A DNA stretch of 49,222 nt from an uncultured Acidimicrobiales bacterium (GTDB taxonomy: Bacteria; Actinomycetota; Acidimicrobiia; Acidimicrobiales; SZUA-35). The stretch covers positions 1 to 49,222 of the forward strand of contig CALJSB010000001.1 in NCBI GenBank assembly GCA_937976305.1. The letters run 5' to 3'. The notes under the pieces are model-generated. The model saw nothing but the letters and a program-made list of their open reading frames with translations, was not told where the DNA came from and did not search any database. Below are positions 8,666 through 19,800 of this stretch, piece after piece; positions within the stretch are counted from its first letter, which is position 1; every line of letters starts with the position of its first letter. A program made the position numbers and the translations under genes.

Positions 8666-8696
8666 GAGTTTGTGACGGTAGTCACAAACCCATGGA
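8661..8696. promoter_or_regulatory. 36-bp palindrome with CRP/GlxR-like TGTGA-N6-TCACA core
   Basis: Two 16-bp arms separated by GGTA match at 15 of 16 positions. The core TGTGACGGTAGTCACA at 8671-8686 fits the half-sites of CRP-family regulators (TGTGA-N6-TCACA), including the actinobacterial GlxR consensus. The left arm contains the ATG of the hydrolase gene, so a bound regulator would block the start. It lies 78 bp after the aqpZ stop. A role as an aqpZ terminator is less likely because no T-run follows in the minus direction. Confidence 0.6.
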
Positions 8697-8773
8697 TGCA
8701 CCAAAGTTCATTGCTGTCGGTGCGGACTGGTCAGATCAAACGGGGCGATTCGATCGCCGACCAGTCTCGCCGA

Positions 8774-9511
8774 TTAGACGACAACGTCCTCGTTGTCACC
8801 CAGCACACCGCGGTAGATGAGCGCACCGGCGATAGCACCAACAATCGGAGCCACCCAGAACAGCCAGAGCTGTGGCAGGTAGTCGCCGCCGGCGAAGATG
8901 GCTTGGCTGGTTGACCGTGCCGGGTTCACCGACGTGTTTGTCACCGGAATCGAGATGAGGTGGATCAAGACAAGACCCAAACCAATGGCAAGGCCGCCCA
9001 TCGCCGGAGCTGCCTTCTTGGCCGTTGCACCGAGAATGATGATGAGGAACATGGCCGTCATGACCACTTCAGTGAGGAATGCTGAGATCAGCGTGAACCC
9101 ACCGGGTGAAAGATCGCCATAGCCGTTCGCCGCGAACGCACCTGGGTCTGAGTTGGTGATCGCAAAGTCGCTGTTGCCAGAGGCGATGGCGAAGAGCACA
9201 GCTGCTGCGGCGAGACCGCCTAGCACCTGAGCAACGATGTAGCCGACAGCCTTGGCCGCTTCGAAGCGGCCACCAGCGACGAGGCCGAGTGTGACGGCCG
9301 GGTTGAAGTGTCCGCCCGAGATCGGGCCGAGCGCGTATGCGCCGGTGACAACGGTGAGACCGAACGCCAGGCTGACGCCGAGGAAGCCGAGGCCGAGGCT
9401 CGTTCCTTCCGGCGTTCCGCCAAAGTTTGCGGCGAGTACGGCAGCGCCACACCCTCCGAGTACGAGCCAGAACGTGCCGATGAACTCGGCACCCAGTGCT
9501 TTGGGATTCAT
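8774..9511 (-). CDS. aqpZ: Aquaporin Z (water channel)
   Basis: 245-residue integral membrane protein of the MIP family. Both half-helix NPA motifs are present: HFNPAV at about 69-73 and TSVNPARS near 196. The segment [19 protein letters not shown] matches the E. coli AqpZ selectivity-filter region, including the His and Arg that make the pore narrow and water-selective rather than glycerol-conducting. Six hydrophobic segments are visible. ATG at 9511 with an AAGG Shine-Dalgarno about 6 nt upstream. A perfect inverted repeat lies 23 nt further up (9534-9556). Probably osmotic or rapid water-flux adaptation, consistent with a free-living aquatic bacterium. Confidence 0.95.
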   Translation of the reverse strand: MNPKALGAEFIGTFWLVLGGCGAAVLAANFGGTPEGTSLGLGFLGVSLAFGLTVVTGAYALGPISGGHFNPAVTLGLVAGGRFEAAKAVGYIVAQVLGGLAAAAVLFAIASGNSDFAITNSDPGAFAANGYGDLSPGGFTLISAFLTEVVMTAMFLIIILGATAKKAAPAMGGLAIGLGLVLIHLISIPVTNTSVNPARSTSQAIFAGGDYLPQLWLFWVAPIVGAIAGALIYRGVLGDNEDVVV

Positions 9512-9533
9512 GTTGAACCTTTCCCCTTGTTTT

Positions 9534-9556
9534 CAGCAATTGGTTGCCAATTGCTG
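9534..9556. promoter_or_regulatory. Perfect inverted repeat upstream of aqpZ
   Basis: CAGCAATTG-GTTGC-CAATTGCTG: 9-bp perfect arms and a 5-nt loop, starting 23 nt before the aqpZ ATG. The position fits an operator or a 5'-UTR hairpin near the ribosome-binding site. Confidence 0.45.
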
Positions 9557-9633
9557 TCCGTAGGGGACGCACCGGTCCGACAAAAAGTCGCGTCTCGGTC
9601 GTAGGTGATTTTCACCGTCAGCGAGATTGCACC

Positions 9634-9766
9634 GCATTGGCGCACGCTCAGCATTGGCGCACGCTCGTCGGGCAGACCCTTCGGGTCAGCCGGCCTCCGG
9701 CAGCCCTCCGGGCTGCTCACCAATGCTCCGCATTGGCGCACGCTCAGCCAGCGAAATCCTTCGGAT

Positions 9767-9768
<2 letters not shown>
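9634..9768. repeat. Tandem array of mini-hairpins with a 16-bp direct repeat
   Basis: Five perfect stem-loops follow each other, each with a 3-nt loop: GACCC-TTC-GGGTC (9675-9687), GCCGG-CCT-CCGGC (9689-9701), AGCCC-TCC-GGGCT (9702-9714), CCAATGC-TCC-GCATTGG (9720-9736) and AAATCC-TTC-GGATTT (9754-9768, overlapping the ino1 stop). A 16-bp unit GCATTGGCGCACGCTC occurs three times at 9634, 9651 and 9730. It fills most of the 255-bp gap between ino1 and aqpZ. It could stabilise or end the ino1 transcript, or be a dispersed palindromic repeat. No coding potential seen. Confidence 0.6.
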
Positions 9769-11083
<1,315 letters not shown>

Positions 11084-11087
11084 GAGC

Positions 11088-11148
11088 AAAAGATAAGCGA
11101 TGCACAACATCTTTTGACTTCAGTTCAGCGATACTTATCAATTGTGCA
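11088..11148. promoter_or_regulatory. Shared ino1/LysR control region with nested inverted repeats
   Basis: The 60-bp divergent gap holds three inverted pairs: AAAAGAT/ATCTTTT (11088-11094 and 11109-11115), GATAAG/CTTATC (11092-11097 and 11134-11139) and TGCACAA/TTGTGCA (11101-11107 and 11142-11148). LysR proteins typically bind dyads in the divergent space next to their own gene, so these are candidate operator halves. The precise site is not resolvable by eye. Confidence 0.45.
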
Positions 11149-12016
11149 ACAGCTCCCCCAGCTCACGATCCAGCAACTCGACTATCTGGTCGCGGTCGCC
11201 GAGACCGACACCTGGGCGCAGGCTGCCGCGTCCAGAGGCGTGAGCCCTTCAGCGTTGTCACAAGGGCTGGCGGAGCTCGAGCGCCGCCTGGGCCACAAAC
11301 TCTTCGAGCGGGTCGGGCGGCGGCGCATCATCGCCGCCGATGCCACACCCGTTCTCGATTACGCCCGTTCGGTCACCGCCCAAACGAGCGACCTCGCACT
11401 GTGGGTCGAACGTCGACAGTCCGGTGTTGGTGGCGAAATCAGAATCGGGATGATCGATGCCGCAGCGATCGAGCACTACTCAGAACACCTCAACACGTTC
11501 CGCTCAACGCACCCGGAGGTCGACTTTCGCCTCACTGTCGGACCGTCCGGCGGCTTGCTCGAACAGCTGGCATCGGCCCAGCTCGATGTCGTCGTCGTGG
11601 TGCGTCCGCTGGTGGAAGCCGAAGGCATCAGCATCACGCATCTGCTCACCGAGAACCTGGCCGTCTACGGGCCACCGGGGAGCACCTTGAACGAACCGTC
11701 CGACTGGGGACCGTGGCTGCTGTTCCCCGCCGGCTCACACACACGAACACTCGTTGAGCGGGTACTTGCTGACCTCGGCGCTCCGCTCGACGTATCGGCT
11801 GAGTCTCATCAACCTGAGGTTCTCAAAGAGATGGTCAGACTCGGTCTCGGTTGGACAATCCTTCCAACCATTCAGGCCGAGCGCGATCCAGATGGCCTGG
11901 TCCCCATTCGGCGAACGCCAGTTGCCAAGCGGGAGCTTGTTGCTGCGACGCGCCGCGCAGCACTTCCCAATCCGCTCGTCGATCAGTTCATCGCTGGCCT
12001 GATGCCTTCTTCATGA
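11144..12016 (+). CDS. LysR-family transcriptional regulator
   Basis: 290 residues from a GTG at 11144; the open frame upstream overlaps ino1 and is not credible. The N-terminal winged helix-turn-helix (LTIQQLDYLVAVAET, then AAASRGVSPSALSQGLAELE) is at about 6-62, and the effector-binding periplasmic-binding-protein-like domain follows (EIRIGMID..., LLEQLASAQLDVVVVV). Divergent to ino1 with a 60-bp shared promoter gap, so control of inositol synthesis and autoregulation is the simplest inference. The effector cannot be read from sequence. No clear Shine-Dalgarno precedes the GTG; probably leaderless. Followed at 22 bp by a GNAT gene on the same strand. Confidence 0.88.
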   Translation: MQQLPQLTIQQLDYLVAVAETDTWAQAAASRGVSPSALSQGLAELERRLGHKLFERVGRRRIIAADATPVLDYARSVTAQTSDLALWVERRQSGVGGEIRIGMIDAAAIEHYSEHLNTFRSTHPEVDFRLTVGPSGGLLEQLASAQLDVVVVVRPLVEAEGISITHLLTENLAVYGPPGSTLNEPSDWGPWLLFPAGSHTRTLVERVLADLGAPLDVSAESHQPEVLKEMVRLGLGWTILPTIQAERDPDGLVPIRRTPVAKRELVAATRRAALPNPLVDQFIAGLMPSS

Positions 12017-12038
12017 ACGGTCCGGACGACCTCCTAGG

Positions 12039-12482
12039 GTGAGCGCCGTGGATGTTCTGGAGTTCTCCGACAACGAAGTTGTGCCGATCAAGGAGCTCGT
12101 TGATCTGTATGAGTCGGTGGGATGGATGCGCTACGTCGCCGACCCCGACGCACTGGCTCGGGCCGTCGATCGTTCGGACTATGTCGTCACGGCTCGCGAT
12201 GCCGAAGGCCTGCTCGTTGGCCTCGCTCGAGTGCTATCGGACGATGTCTCGATCATGTACTTGCAAGATGTCTTGGTTCGCCCCTCTCACCATCGCCGAG
12301 GCATTGGCGCCATCTTGGTGCAGCGGTGCTTGACGAAATACGAGCACGTCCACCAGAACATGTTGATCACTGATGACGAACCCGGGCAGCTCGCCTTCTA
12401 CAACTCGCTCGGCTACCACAACCTGAACGATCTCGGCGAGATCAAGATCAACGCGTTCATCCAGATGCGTGGCCTCGACTGA
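12039..12482 (+). CDS. GNAT-family N-acetyltransferase
   Basis: 147 residues. The acetyl-CoA binding motif A is clear: YLQDVLVRPSHHRRGIGAILVQRCL, with the R/Q-x-x-G-x-G/A pyrophosphate loop as RRGIGA, followed by AFYNSLGYHNL (motif B with the usual Tyr). The acceptor substrate is unknown. Start GTG at 12039; a second in-frame GTG at 12048 is also possible. It follows the LysR gene at 22 bp and may share its transcript. Convergent with the following minus-strand gene; a 7-bp stem-loop spans both stop codons. Confidence 0.88.
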   Translation: MSAVDVLEFSDNEVVPIKELVDLYESVGWMRYVADPDALARAVDRSDYVVTARDAEGLLVGLARVLSDDVSIMYLQDVLVRPSHHRRGIGAILVQRCLTKYEHVHQNMLITDDEPGQLAFYNSLGYHNLNDLGEIKINAFIQMRGLD

Positions 12483-12496
12483 CGCTCAAGCGTCAG
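12479..12496. terminator. Hairpin across two convergent stop codons
   Basis: CTGACGC-TCAA-GCGTCAG, 7-bp perfect stem and 4-nt loop, overlapping the stop codons of the GNAT gene (+) and the zinc-ribbon/propeller gene (-). The position suits a bidirectional terminator, but neither side has a convincing T-run. Confidence 0.4.
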
Positions 12497-13815
12497 CGAG
12501 TCTTCATCAACAACTGTCCGTTGAAGAATCCGCCGGACGCACTCTGACTCATCACTCGGTGTTCGATACCGGTGTCAAGCTCCAGAAGGAAGACGCTGCC
12601 GTTGCGCCCGTAGGCCAGCATCTCGTTGTCCGGACTGGCCGTGGTCAGCCACGAGCTGACTTCGTCGAGATCGGTCGCGATCAACTCGCCTGTTTCAAGG
12701 TCGAGGATCGATCCCTGCCACGACGTCATGGACCGGAAGACCAACAGGCGACCGTCAGCGAAGACTCGGCCGTCGGAGATTCCGGCGGGAACTGGCAGGT
12801 CACGTGGCTCGTACGTGCCAGCGTCGCGCCATCCGAAAACACACTGCAGGGCAGTGTCGCATTCCTCGACCAGCACCAAGCCGTCTCCCTGCGCCACCAC
12901 TCGCCCGGGCCCGACGAGTTGGTATCGATCACCGTCAGAGCGGTACACCCCACCGGCTCGAGGCGTGGTGAAGTCACCAACACCGATCCAGCCACCGAAG
13001 AATCCGACGTCGATCGAAACGAGCTGCTCGTCGGTGATGGTTCCCGTCTCGCCGTCGTAGACATATCGGCTGAGCAAGGGGCCACCGTTGAAGTTGTCCC
13101 CGATCGCGACGATGGTGTTCGGGTCGTCGCCCACGGTGAAGGCAAACAGGAGGCCGTTCGGCGACTCGAAATCGACCGCCTCGGCCTCGAGGTCGTTGAG
13201 ATCGATGGCCCGAAGGTTGTTGCCCGAACTCACCGAGTTGACGATCAATCGCTCCCCAATCACGGCGATTGGCACCACATTGCGATGCGTCGTCTCAGTG
13301 ACCTCACCGGTGTCGAGATCCAAGAACTTGATCGGATCGCCGATGACGAGCGTCAGCCCGGTGGCATTGAGCGGGCCGTTGTCCAAAAAGATCGAAGCGT
13401 CGGCGCTCAGCGCCGCATCCTGATCGTCGCTGGTTGGGGTATCGGTTGTTGAGGGCTTCGTGGACGTTTCTGTGGTGCTTGGTTCCGGCTCGTCTTCCCC
13501 CTCCTCCGGTTCGCCGTCCGGAGCGACATCGCTCTCGGAGGTGGTCGTCTGCTCTGCAACCTCTGTCTCGCCGTCGTCGGCAGGCTGGTCGTTGGTGCCC
13601 GAACTCAGAATCGACCAGCCAATCATCAGCGTGAGCAGGCCGCCGATGGCGATGTACCACTTGCTGTTGACCCCAGCGACCCTCGACACGGTCTGCTCAG
13701 AAACCACCGGCGCCGCCGCATCGATCAGCTCGACGCGCTGGGTTGCCCCACCTTGCGACGGACAAGAGTGTTGGCTCTCACTGAGCGGTTCGGCACACGC
13801 CTTGCAAGCGTCCAT
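12493..13815 (-). CDS. Membrane-anchored protein, paralogue A (degenerate zinc-knuckle, TM, propeller-like ectodomain)
   Basis: 440 residues from ATG at 13815, with AGG 5 nt upstream. Layout: a short N-terminus with CKAC at residues 4-7 and a lone later Cys (CPSQ) where a second CxxC would be expected; one TM helix (about 53-70, WYIAIGGLLTLMIGWSIL); an acidic Ser/Thr/Pro/Glu-rich linker; then an all-beta C-terminal domain of about 300 residues with repeated 'LDLDTGEV / RVVAQGDGLVLVEECD' patterns suggesting propeller blades. It is homologous to paralogue B (20735-21994); both carry the identical stretch FTTPRAGGVYRSDGD. It begins 81 bp after the stop of the giant LAFTG protein and may share its transcript. 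The function is unknown. Topology (ribbon inside, propeller outside) is inferred. Confidence 0.65.
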   Translation of the reverse strand: MDACKACAEPLSESQHSCPSQGGATQRVELIDAAAPVVSEQTVSRVAGVNSKWYIAIGGLLTLMIGWSILSSGTNDQPADDGETEVAEQTTTSESDVAPDGEPEEGEDEPEPSTTETSTKPSTTDTPTSDDQDAALSADASIFLDNGPLNATGLTLVIGDPIKFLDLDTGEVTETTHRNVVPIAVIGERLIVNSVSSGNNLRAIDLNDLEAEAVDFESPNGLLFAFTVGDDPNTIVAIGDNFNGGPLLSRYVYDGETGTITDEQLVSIDVGFFGGWIGVGDFTTPRAGGVYRSDGDRYQLVGPGRVVAQGDGLVLVEECDTALQCVFGWRDAGTYEPRDLPVPAGISDGRVFADGRLLVFRSMTSWQGSILDLETGELIATDLDEVSSWLTTASPDNEMLAYGRNGSVFLLELDTGIEHRVMSQSASGGFFNGQLLMKTR

Positions 13816-13896
13816 TGCTGCCTGATCGTAGAGCACAACCGAATCTGTCGGCGCTCCCGACCTCAGGCTTCGACAAGTTGGCTCACTCCCCTATCG

Positions 13897-16800
13897 TCAC
13901 GAGGCAGTTGCCGTGGTGCGCCTCCTGACGCCAAGCAGCATCGACCCGCCCACCAAGATGAGGAGCGCCGCGGTCCGCAAGTAGAGCCCAGCGTTTTGAC
14001 CGGTGAAGGCGAGCGGTGATGGCACAGCGGTCACCTGTGCGCTGTCAGATACGTCTCCAGCTCTTGCGTTGAAGGCGCCATCAACATCGAGCAACGGTGA
14101 CCCGTCAGGCATCAGGTAGGGGGACCCCGCCGAGTTGACGGCAACAGCACCTGCCACATCCATCTCGACGTCGACGACACCGCCAGCCGTGACCTTGAGT
14201 GTCAGTGAGACGGGCATGGATGACCCAGGCTCGAGCGTGCCAGGCATGGACAGGGTCGCCGACCCATCAGCGACTGGGACCCACTTGGCATCGGCCAACG
14301 ACACCGCACTCGACAGATAGGCCACCAGCTCGATGTCTGATGCCATGATCTCGCCTTCGTTCGTCACCGTGATCTCGAAGGTAACTTCGTCGCCGACGGC
14401 CACTGATGAAGGCTGACCAGCCGCTCGCTCGACGGCGAGCGAAAGGTCAAAGTCAGGAACCCAGAAACCCATGTCAACGGTCAGATTCGAGAGCACATCC
14501 GGATGATTGGGATTGTTGTTGTCCAAACCAGCTTCTGCGACAGGTTCGCTATCTCGCAGAGTCACCGACCCAGAGAACACATACCCATCCGGACAGTCAC
14601 AGCTCGTGCCATCGTCGTTGTCGTCGATGTCGTCGTCAGGGTCGCTTGATGTCGGATCTGACGACACAGCACCGGCAAGCGCTCCACCCGGGGCGAAGTT
14701 TTCTGGCGCCGCACCGACGATGTAGTCACCGGCCGGAAGCCCCTCGAACAGATACGCACCATCGACGCCGGTCGTCGTTGTCGCCAACGCATCTGACTCG
14801 TCAATGACACCGTCGCCATTGCGATCATCAGCTTGACCATCGCCGTCAGCGTCTTCGAACAGGTGCATGACAACACCGGCGATTGGATCCTCTCCTGGCT
14901 CGAGGACTCCGTCGTTGTTGGCATCGAGCCACACCTGATTACCGAGGTTGTAGGTCGGCGGAGTGACGGCGGCGATGTCGTGATCGTCCTCGTCGCCACC
15001 GGCGTTGTCGACCACATCGTCGACGAGCGGGTCGTCGTTGATGGCATCGGGAGTCGAGTCAACATCGATCGCCGTCGTGCCGTCAGGCATCACAACCGGC
15101 ACGGGCGGTGTCAGCGAGTCGCCGTCATCGTCGATCACGGGTGTAAACGACGAGATCTCGGCCAACAGTGCCAACTCATCGAGCGGAGCACCCTCAGCCA
15201 CCACCAGCGTGATTGGCAACGTTGCGGTCTCACCTGGCTCGAGAACACCGTTGAGCGTGAACAACGCATCGGTCTTACCGGCCGGATCCACGGAGAACCT
15301 CAGAGCCGTATCACCGGAAGTGACACCTTCCGGGTTCAACTCGGGGTCGAGAGACCCCCACAGCTCAGGGTCGATGTAATTCGACACGGTGAGGTCAGAG
15401 GCTGCCACGTTGCCCTGGTTGGTGACATCGATGAAGAAGGTCACCGGCGTCCCGGGCGTGACCGGCAAGTTCGCCGCTGGGTCGAGGATGACTCGCAGCG
15501 CCAGGTCGGGTTGCGGCATCCAGAATCCGAAGTCGACCGTCAGGTTCTCATTGCCGTCGTCGGTGTCGGGATCGTTGTCGAGCCCTGGTTCTGTCGTCGG
15601 CTCGCTATCTCCGAGGGTGACCGGGCCTGAGATGACCCCGCCCGCCCCATCGAGGAGGCCGTTCGCATCGTTGTCGACGTCGGTGTTGGCGTCCGCTTCA
15701 ACCGGCGTCGATGGTGTCATCGACGCCAGGGGTCCACCCTCGGCGAAGTTGGCTTCGGGCAAACCGACGAGGTAGTCGCCAGGGGCCAGATCGTCAAAGA
15801 GGTACAGCCCGTCGTCATCAGTGACGGTGGTCGCGGCGACGATTGGTGCGCCGGTCTCATCCAGATCGGGCAGACCGTCGCCGTCGTCGTCGAGGTACAA
15901 GACCACCGCAACGTCGGCAATGGGAAGTTCGCCGTCGTCGATCATGCCGTCGTTGTTGGCATCGAACCAGACCTGGTTGCCCAAGCTCCAGGTTGACGGA
16001 GGTACCACGGCAATGTCGTGGTCGTCTTCGTCACCGTTGGCGTTGTCGACCTCGTCGTCGATCAGGGCATCACCGTCCGGATCCTCGGGGACAAACTCGT
16101 CATTGTCCGAGTCGGGCGTTGAGTCGATATCGGTGACGGGTGAACCATCAGCGTTGAGCAACGCAACCGGGTCGGTCGATGGGTCAGCGTCGTCGTCAAC
16201 GGTTGCCGTGACTGCGCTGATCTCGGCCAAGTTGGCGAGTGTCGTCAGGTCAGCATCGGGAGCGATCGTGAGTGTCACAGGGACCATCACCGATTCACCC
16301 GGGGCGATCGTGCCATCGAGCACCAGAAGGCCATCGGTGCCGTCTGCTGTCCAGGTGTACGGAATGGCAGCATCACCCGTCGTGGATCCCTCCGGGTTTG
16401 ACGCTGGATCGAAGGCGAGCCACATCTCGAGGTCGACGTAATCCGACACCTCGATGTCGCTCGCATCGACGCTGCCTTGATTGATGATTTCGAGATCAAA
16501 GGTCACGTCCTGTCCAGGCTGCACCGGCGTCACCGTTGATGAGGCAAGGGTTTCGCGGAGGGCAACGTCCAGCACAGAAACCAGCGCAATGTCGTGGTCG
16601 TCTTCGTCCACGATGCCGTCGCCACTGGTGTCACCCGAGCTCGGGTTCTCAGTGATCTCGTTGTCGGTCGTGGGATCGTCTGGATCCTGATCGGGGGTCG
16701 AGTCGATGTCGATGGGATCGTCGTTCGACGGATCGTTGTCGTCATCGAATCGGGAGATCTCTGCGATGTTCTGAAGCGGTCCTGCCGCATCGGAGTAGCC

Positions 16801-19800
16801 GACCGGAATGGTGAGCGTGATCGGCACAGTGACGGACTCACCCGGTGCCAACTCGCCAACCACGGTGACAACCGGGGCTTCGGGGTCTTCGGCCCAGGTG
16901 AACGGCCACTCCTGATCTCCGCCCGTGACACCGTCAGGGTTGTCGGCCACCTCGAAGGGTTCCCAGACCGAAAGGTCGATCGTGTCGGTCAGGTCGAACT
17001 CGGCAACGGTGCGGCCTTGGTTAAACACCTCAAGCTGAAATGTCACGGTGTCGCCCGGGGCGAGCGGGAACGTTGTGGCTGAGGTATCGACCGTGTTTCG
17101 CAGTGCGAGGTCGAACGGCGCTACGACGACTTCGACATCATGGTCGTCTTCGTCGCCTGGCGTGGCCTCGTTCACGTTGCCGTCACCGTCAGGATCGAAG
17201 CCGAGGTCGTTGTGAGAGTTGCGGGGGTCATCAGCGTTGGTTGGGTCCTCGCTGAGTTCGTCGTCGTTCGTTGTGTCGGGCGTCGAGTCGATGTCGGGCT
17301 GCGGGTTGCCGCCAAGGTCCACGAACGATGAGATCTCGGCTCCGTTCACGAACTCACCGAAGCTCGTGTCGACGACGTCGACAACGATGCCGAATGTGAC
17401 CGAGTCGTTCACGTCGAGCTCCGAGACAACGTACGTCCCGTCACCGTTATCGGTCACCGTCACTGGTGCACCACTGTCGGTTTCGGTTGGCATCTCCGGC
17501 GCACCGGTCGCGGAGTAGACCGTGCCTTCTGGGAGGTAGTCGGTCACGACAATGTCGGCAGCCGGTTCTGAGCCCTGGTTGCCAACGCTGATGTCGAACG
17601 CGATCTGCGGCGGGTCCGTCGTGTAGTCGACAACAAACGGCTGGATCGACGAACGCTCATTGATCAGCGTGAGATCCCACCAGCTCACACCGGCGACATC
17701 ATGATCGTCTTCGTCGGCATCATCGTTCAGGGCGTCCTCGCCCGTCTCACCATCGGTGGGATCGCCAGCTGCTTCTGGCTGATTGTCATTTGCCTGATCG
17801 GAGTCGGGGGTCGAATCGGCATCGGCGGGTGCCGGGGTTCCGGGATCGCCATCGGAGTCGAAGGAGGAGATCTCCGCCCAATTGTCGATGTCGCCACCAA
17901 CTGCCAGCGGCGTGTTCCACGTAAGCGTCACCGGTACCGTCACCGACTGACCTGACGGCAAGACACCGTCGAAGCTCATGACGGGCTCCTGTAGGTCGCT
18001 CGCATCCCAGGTGTAGGCCAATTCCGTTCCCGGATCGAGCGTGCCGTCGCTGTCAACATCGAGAGCGTCGGTGACACCATTGGGATTCGCTGCCGAGGAG
18101 AAGTCAGCCCACACTCCAGCGGTCGGGGCGTTCAGGTAGTCGGCCACGGTGAAGTCTTCGACCTGCATTCCTTGATTGAAGACCTCGATGGCAAAGACCG
18201 CCGTCTGAGTTTCAATATCGAACGACGTCAGGGTCTTTTCGAGAGCGAGATCGTAGGGAAGCACGTAGCCAGCATCGAAGGTGTGATCGTTCTCACCGGG
18301 ATTGCCCGTGTCAGCTGCGAACGTTCCATCCGGGTTCAGGTTCGATCCAGCGCTCGACGTGGCTGGCGTCTCGATCACCGTCGGGGTCAGATCATCGTTG
18401 GTGAACTGACCAGGAAGCGGCGTGGTGTTGGTGGAGGGATCAACCGTCACGGTGTAGGACTCGTTGTGCGTGAGCCCGTCGGTCGAGTCGATCGTCCACG
18501 TGCCGTTTTCATCGGTGACGACCTGGACACCACCCTCGGGCAAGCCTGGTCCTTCAACCGTGACCGTCACTCCAGCGAGAGGCGTCTCGCCAGGACCCTG
18601 GATTCCGTCGCCGTCAAGGTCGAGCCACACGCGGTTTCCGATCTCGATCGGAATGAAGCAACCCTCGACATCGCCGAGGCCGCCAGCCTTGAACTGCGCG
18701 TTCCCGCCGCCGAGCTCATGGTTACTGACCGTCTCTCCCGATGCAACGTCGCTGATCCGTAGACCGAGGCTGTTCAATTCGACGGGGTCCATGACCGTCG
18801 CCACGACGTCGTTGTGCGCAGGGTGGTTCCACACCGACCCCGAGGCGATCTCTTGGTGTGCGTTGAAGAGCGATTGGTCGTTGAAGTGCTCGGCCCCGCC
18901 CCCAACGGTGATGGCCGGATCGAGAACGTACACCGGCGCCGCTTCGCTGCCGGTGTTGGCGACGTGAAGGAGCTCGCCGCCACTGCCCATAAAGAGCCAG
19001 CCCAATCCGGCTTCATTGACATCGGAGGTCGATGAGTCATCCCAGGTGGTCTGTGCAGTGTGTTGGAACGAGGTTCGGTCGAGGAAACCGAGCACCAATT
19101 CGCCACCATCAGCCACCTCGATGTCGGTGAGCACCGGCTGGCGCACATCGTTCCAAGCTCCGCCCCAGACCGGATTCGAGTGGTTATCCCACAGGTACGC
19201 CGACGAGTCGGTCCACGGGTGCGAGACGTTCGAGCAGTCCGGCGTGTCGGTTGAACAGCCCCGCTCGTAGTCGAGCGGGAAGGTGGTGAGTCCAGGCACG
19301 TTCGTCACTGAGCCGGCAGTGTCGATCTGGATGACCGACGCCGTGAGGTTTGCCCCGTCTTGGGTGCCCTCTGCGGTGCAGACCGCCCCGACGAGCGCAG
19401 TGGTTGCGCTGGTGACCGTCAGCGCCCAAATCTGGTGTGAGTCTCCGGCGGCGCAACCGGGATCAGGAATGGCGACGGAGGTTTCGAGAACCGGAGTGCC
19501 GCCTGACACGTCGTAGACATAGACCGAGTTGTTGGCCAGGTTGGAGGCGAAGAGTCGACGTCCATCGGGGGACAGATCGATGTCGCCAATACCGACTCGG
19601 GCGACGTTGGCTGCGATCTGTTCTTCGTTCGCAGACGCCACGTCGAAGCCACCGGTGAAGTCTGGGCCAAGATCAAATGCTTGCCAGGCTCCACCTGGCG
19701 TCGTTTGGGCATACAGCCCGCCGAGGCCGGCGGGTCCCATGCCGAACGTGCGTCGCAGGGTCGCCGAGGTCCAGATCGTGTCTGTCCACTCGTCATAGGC

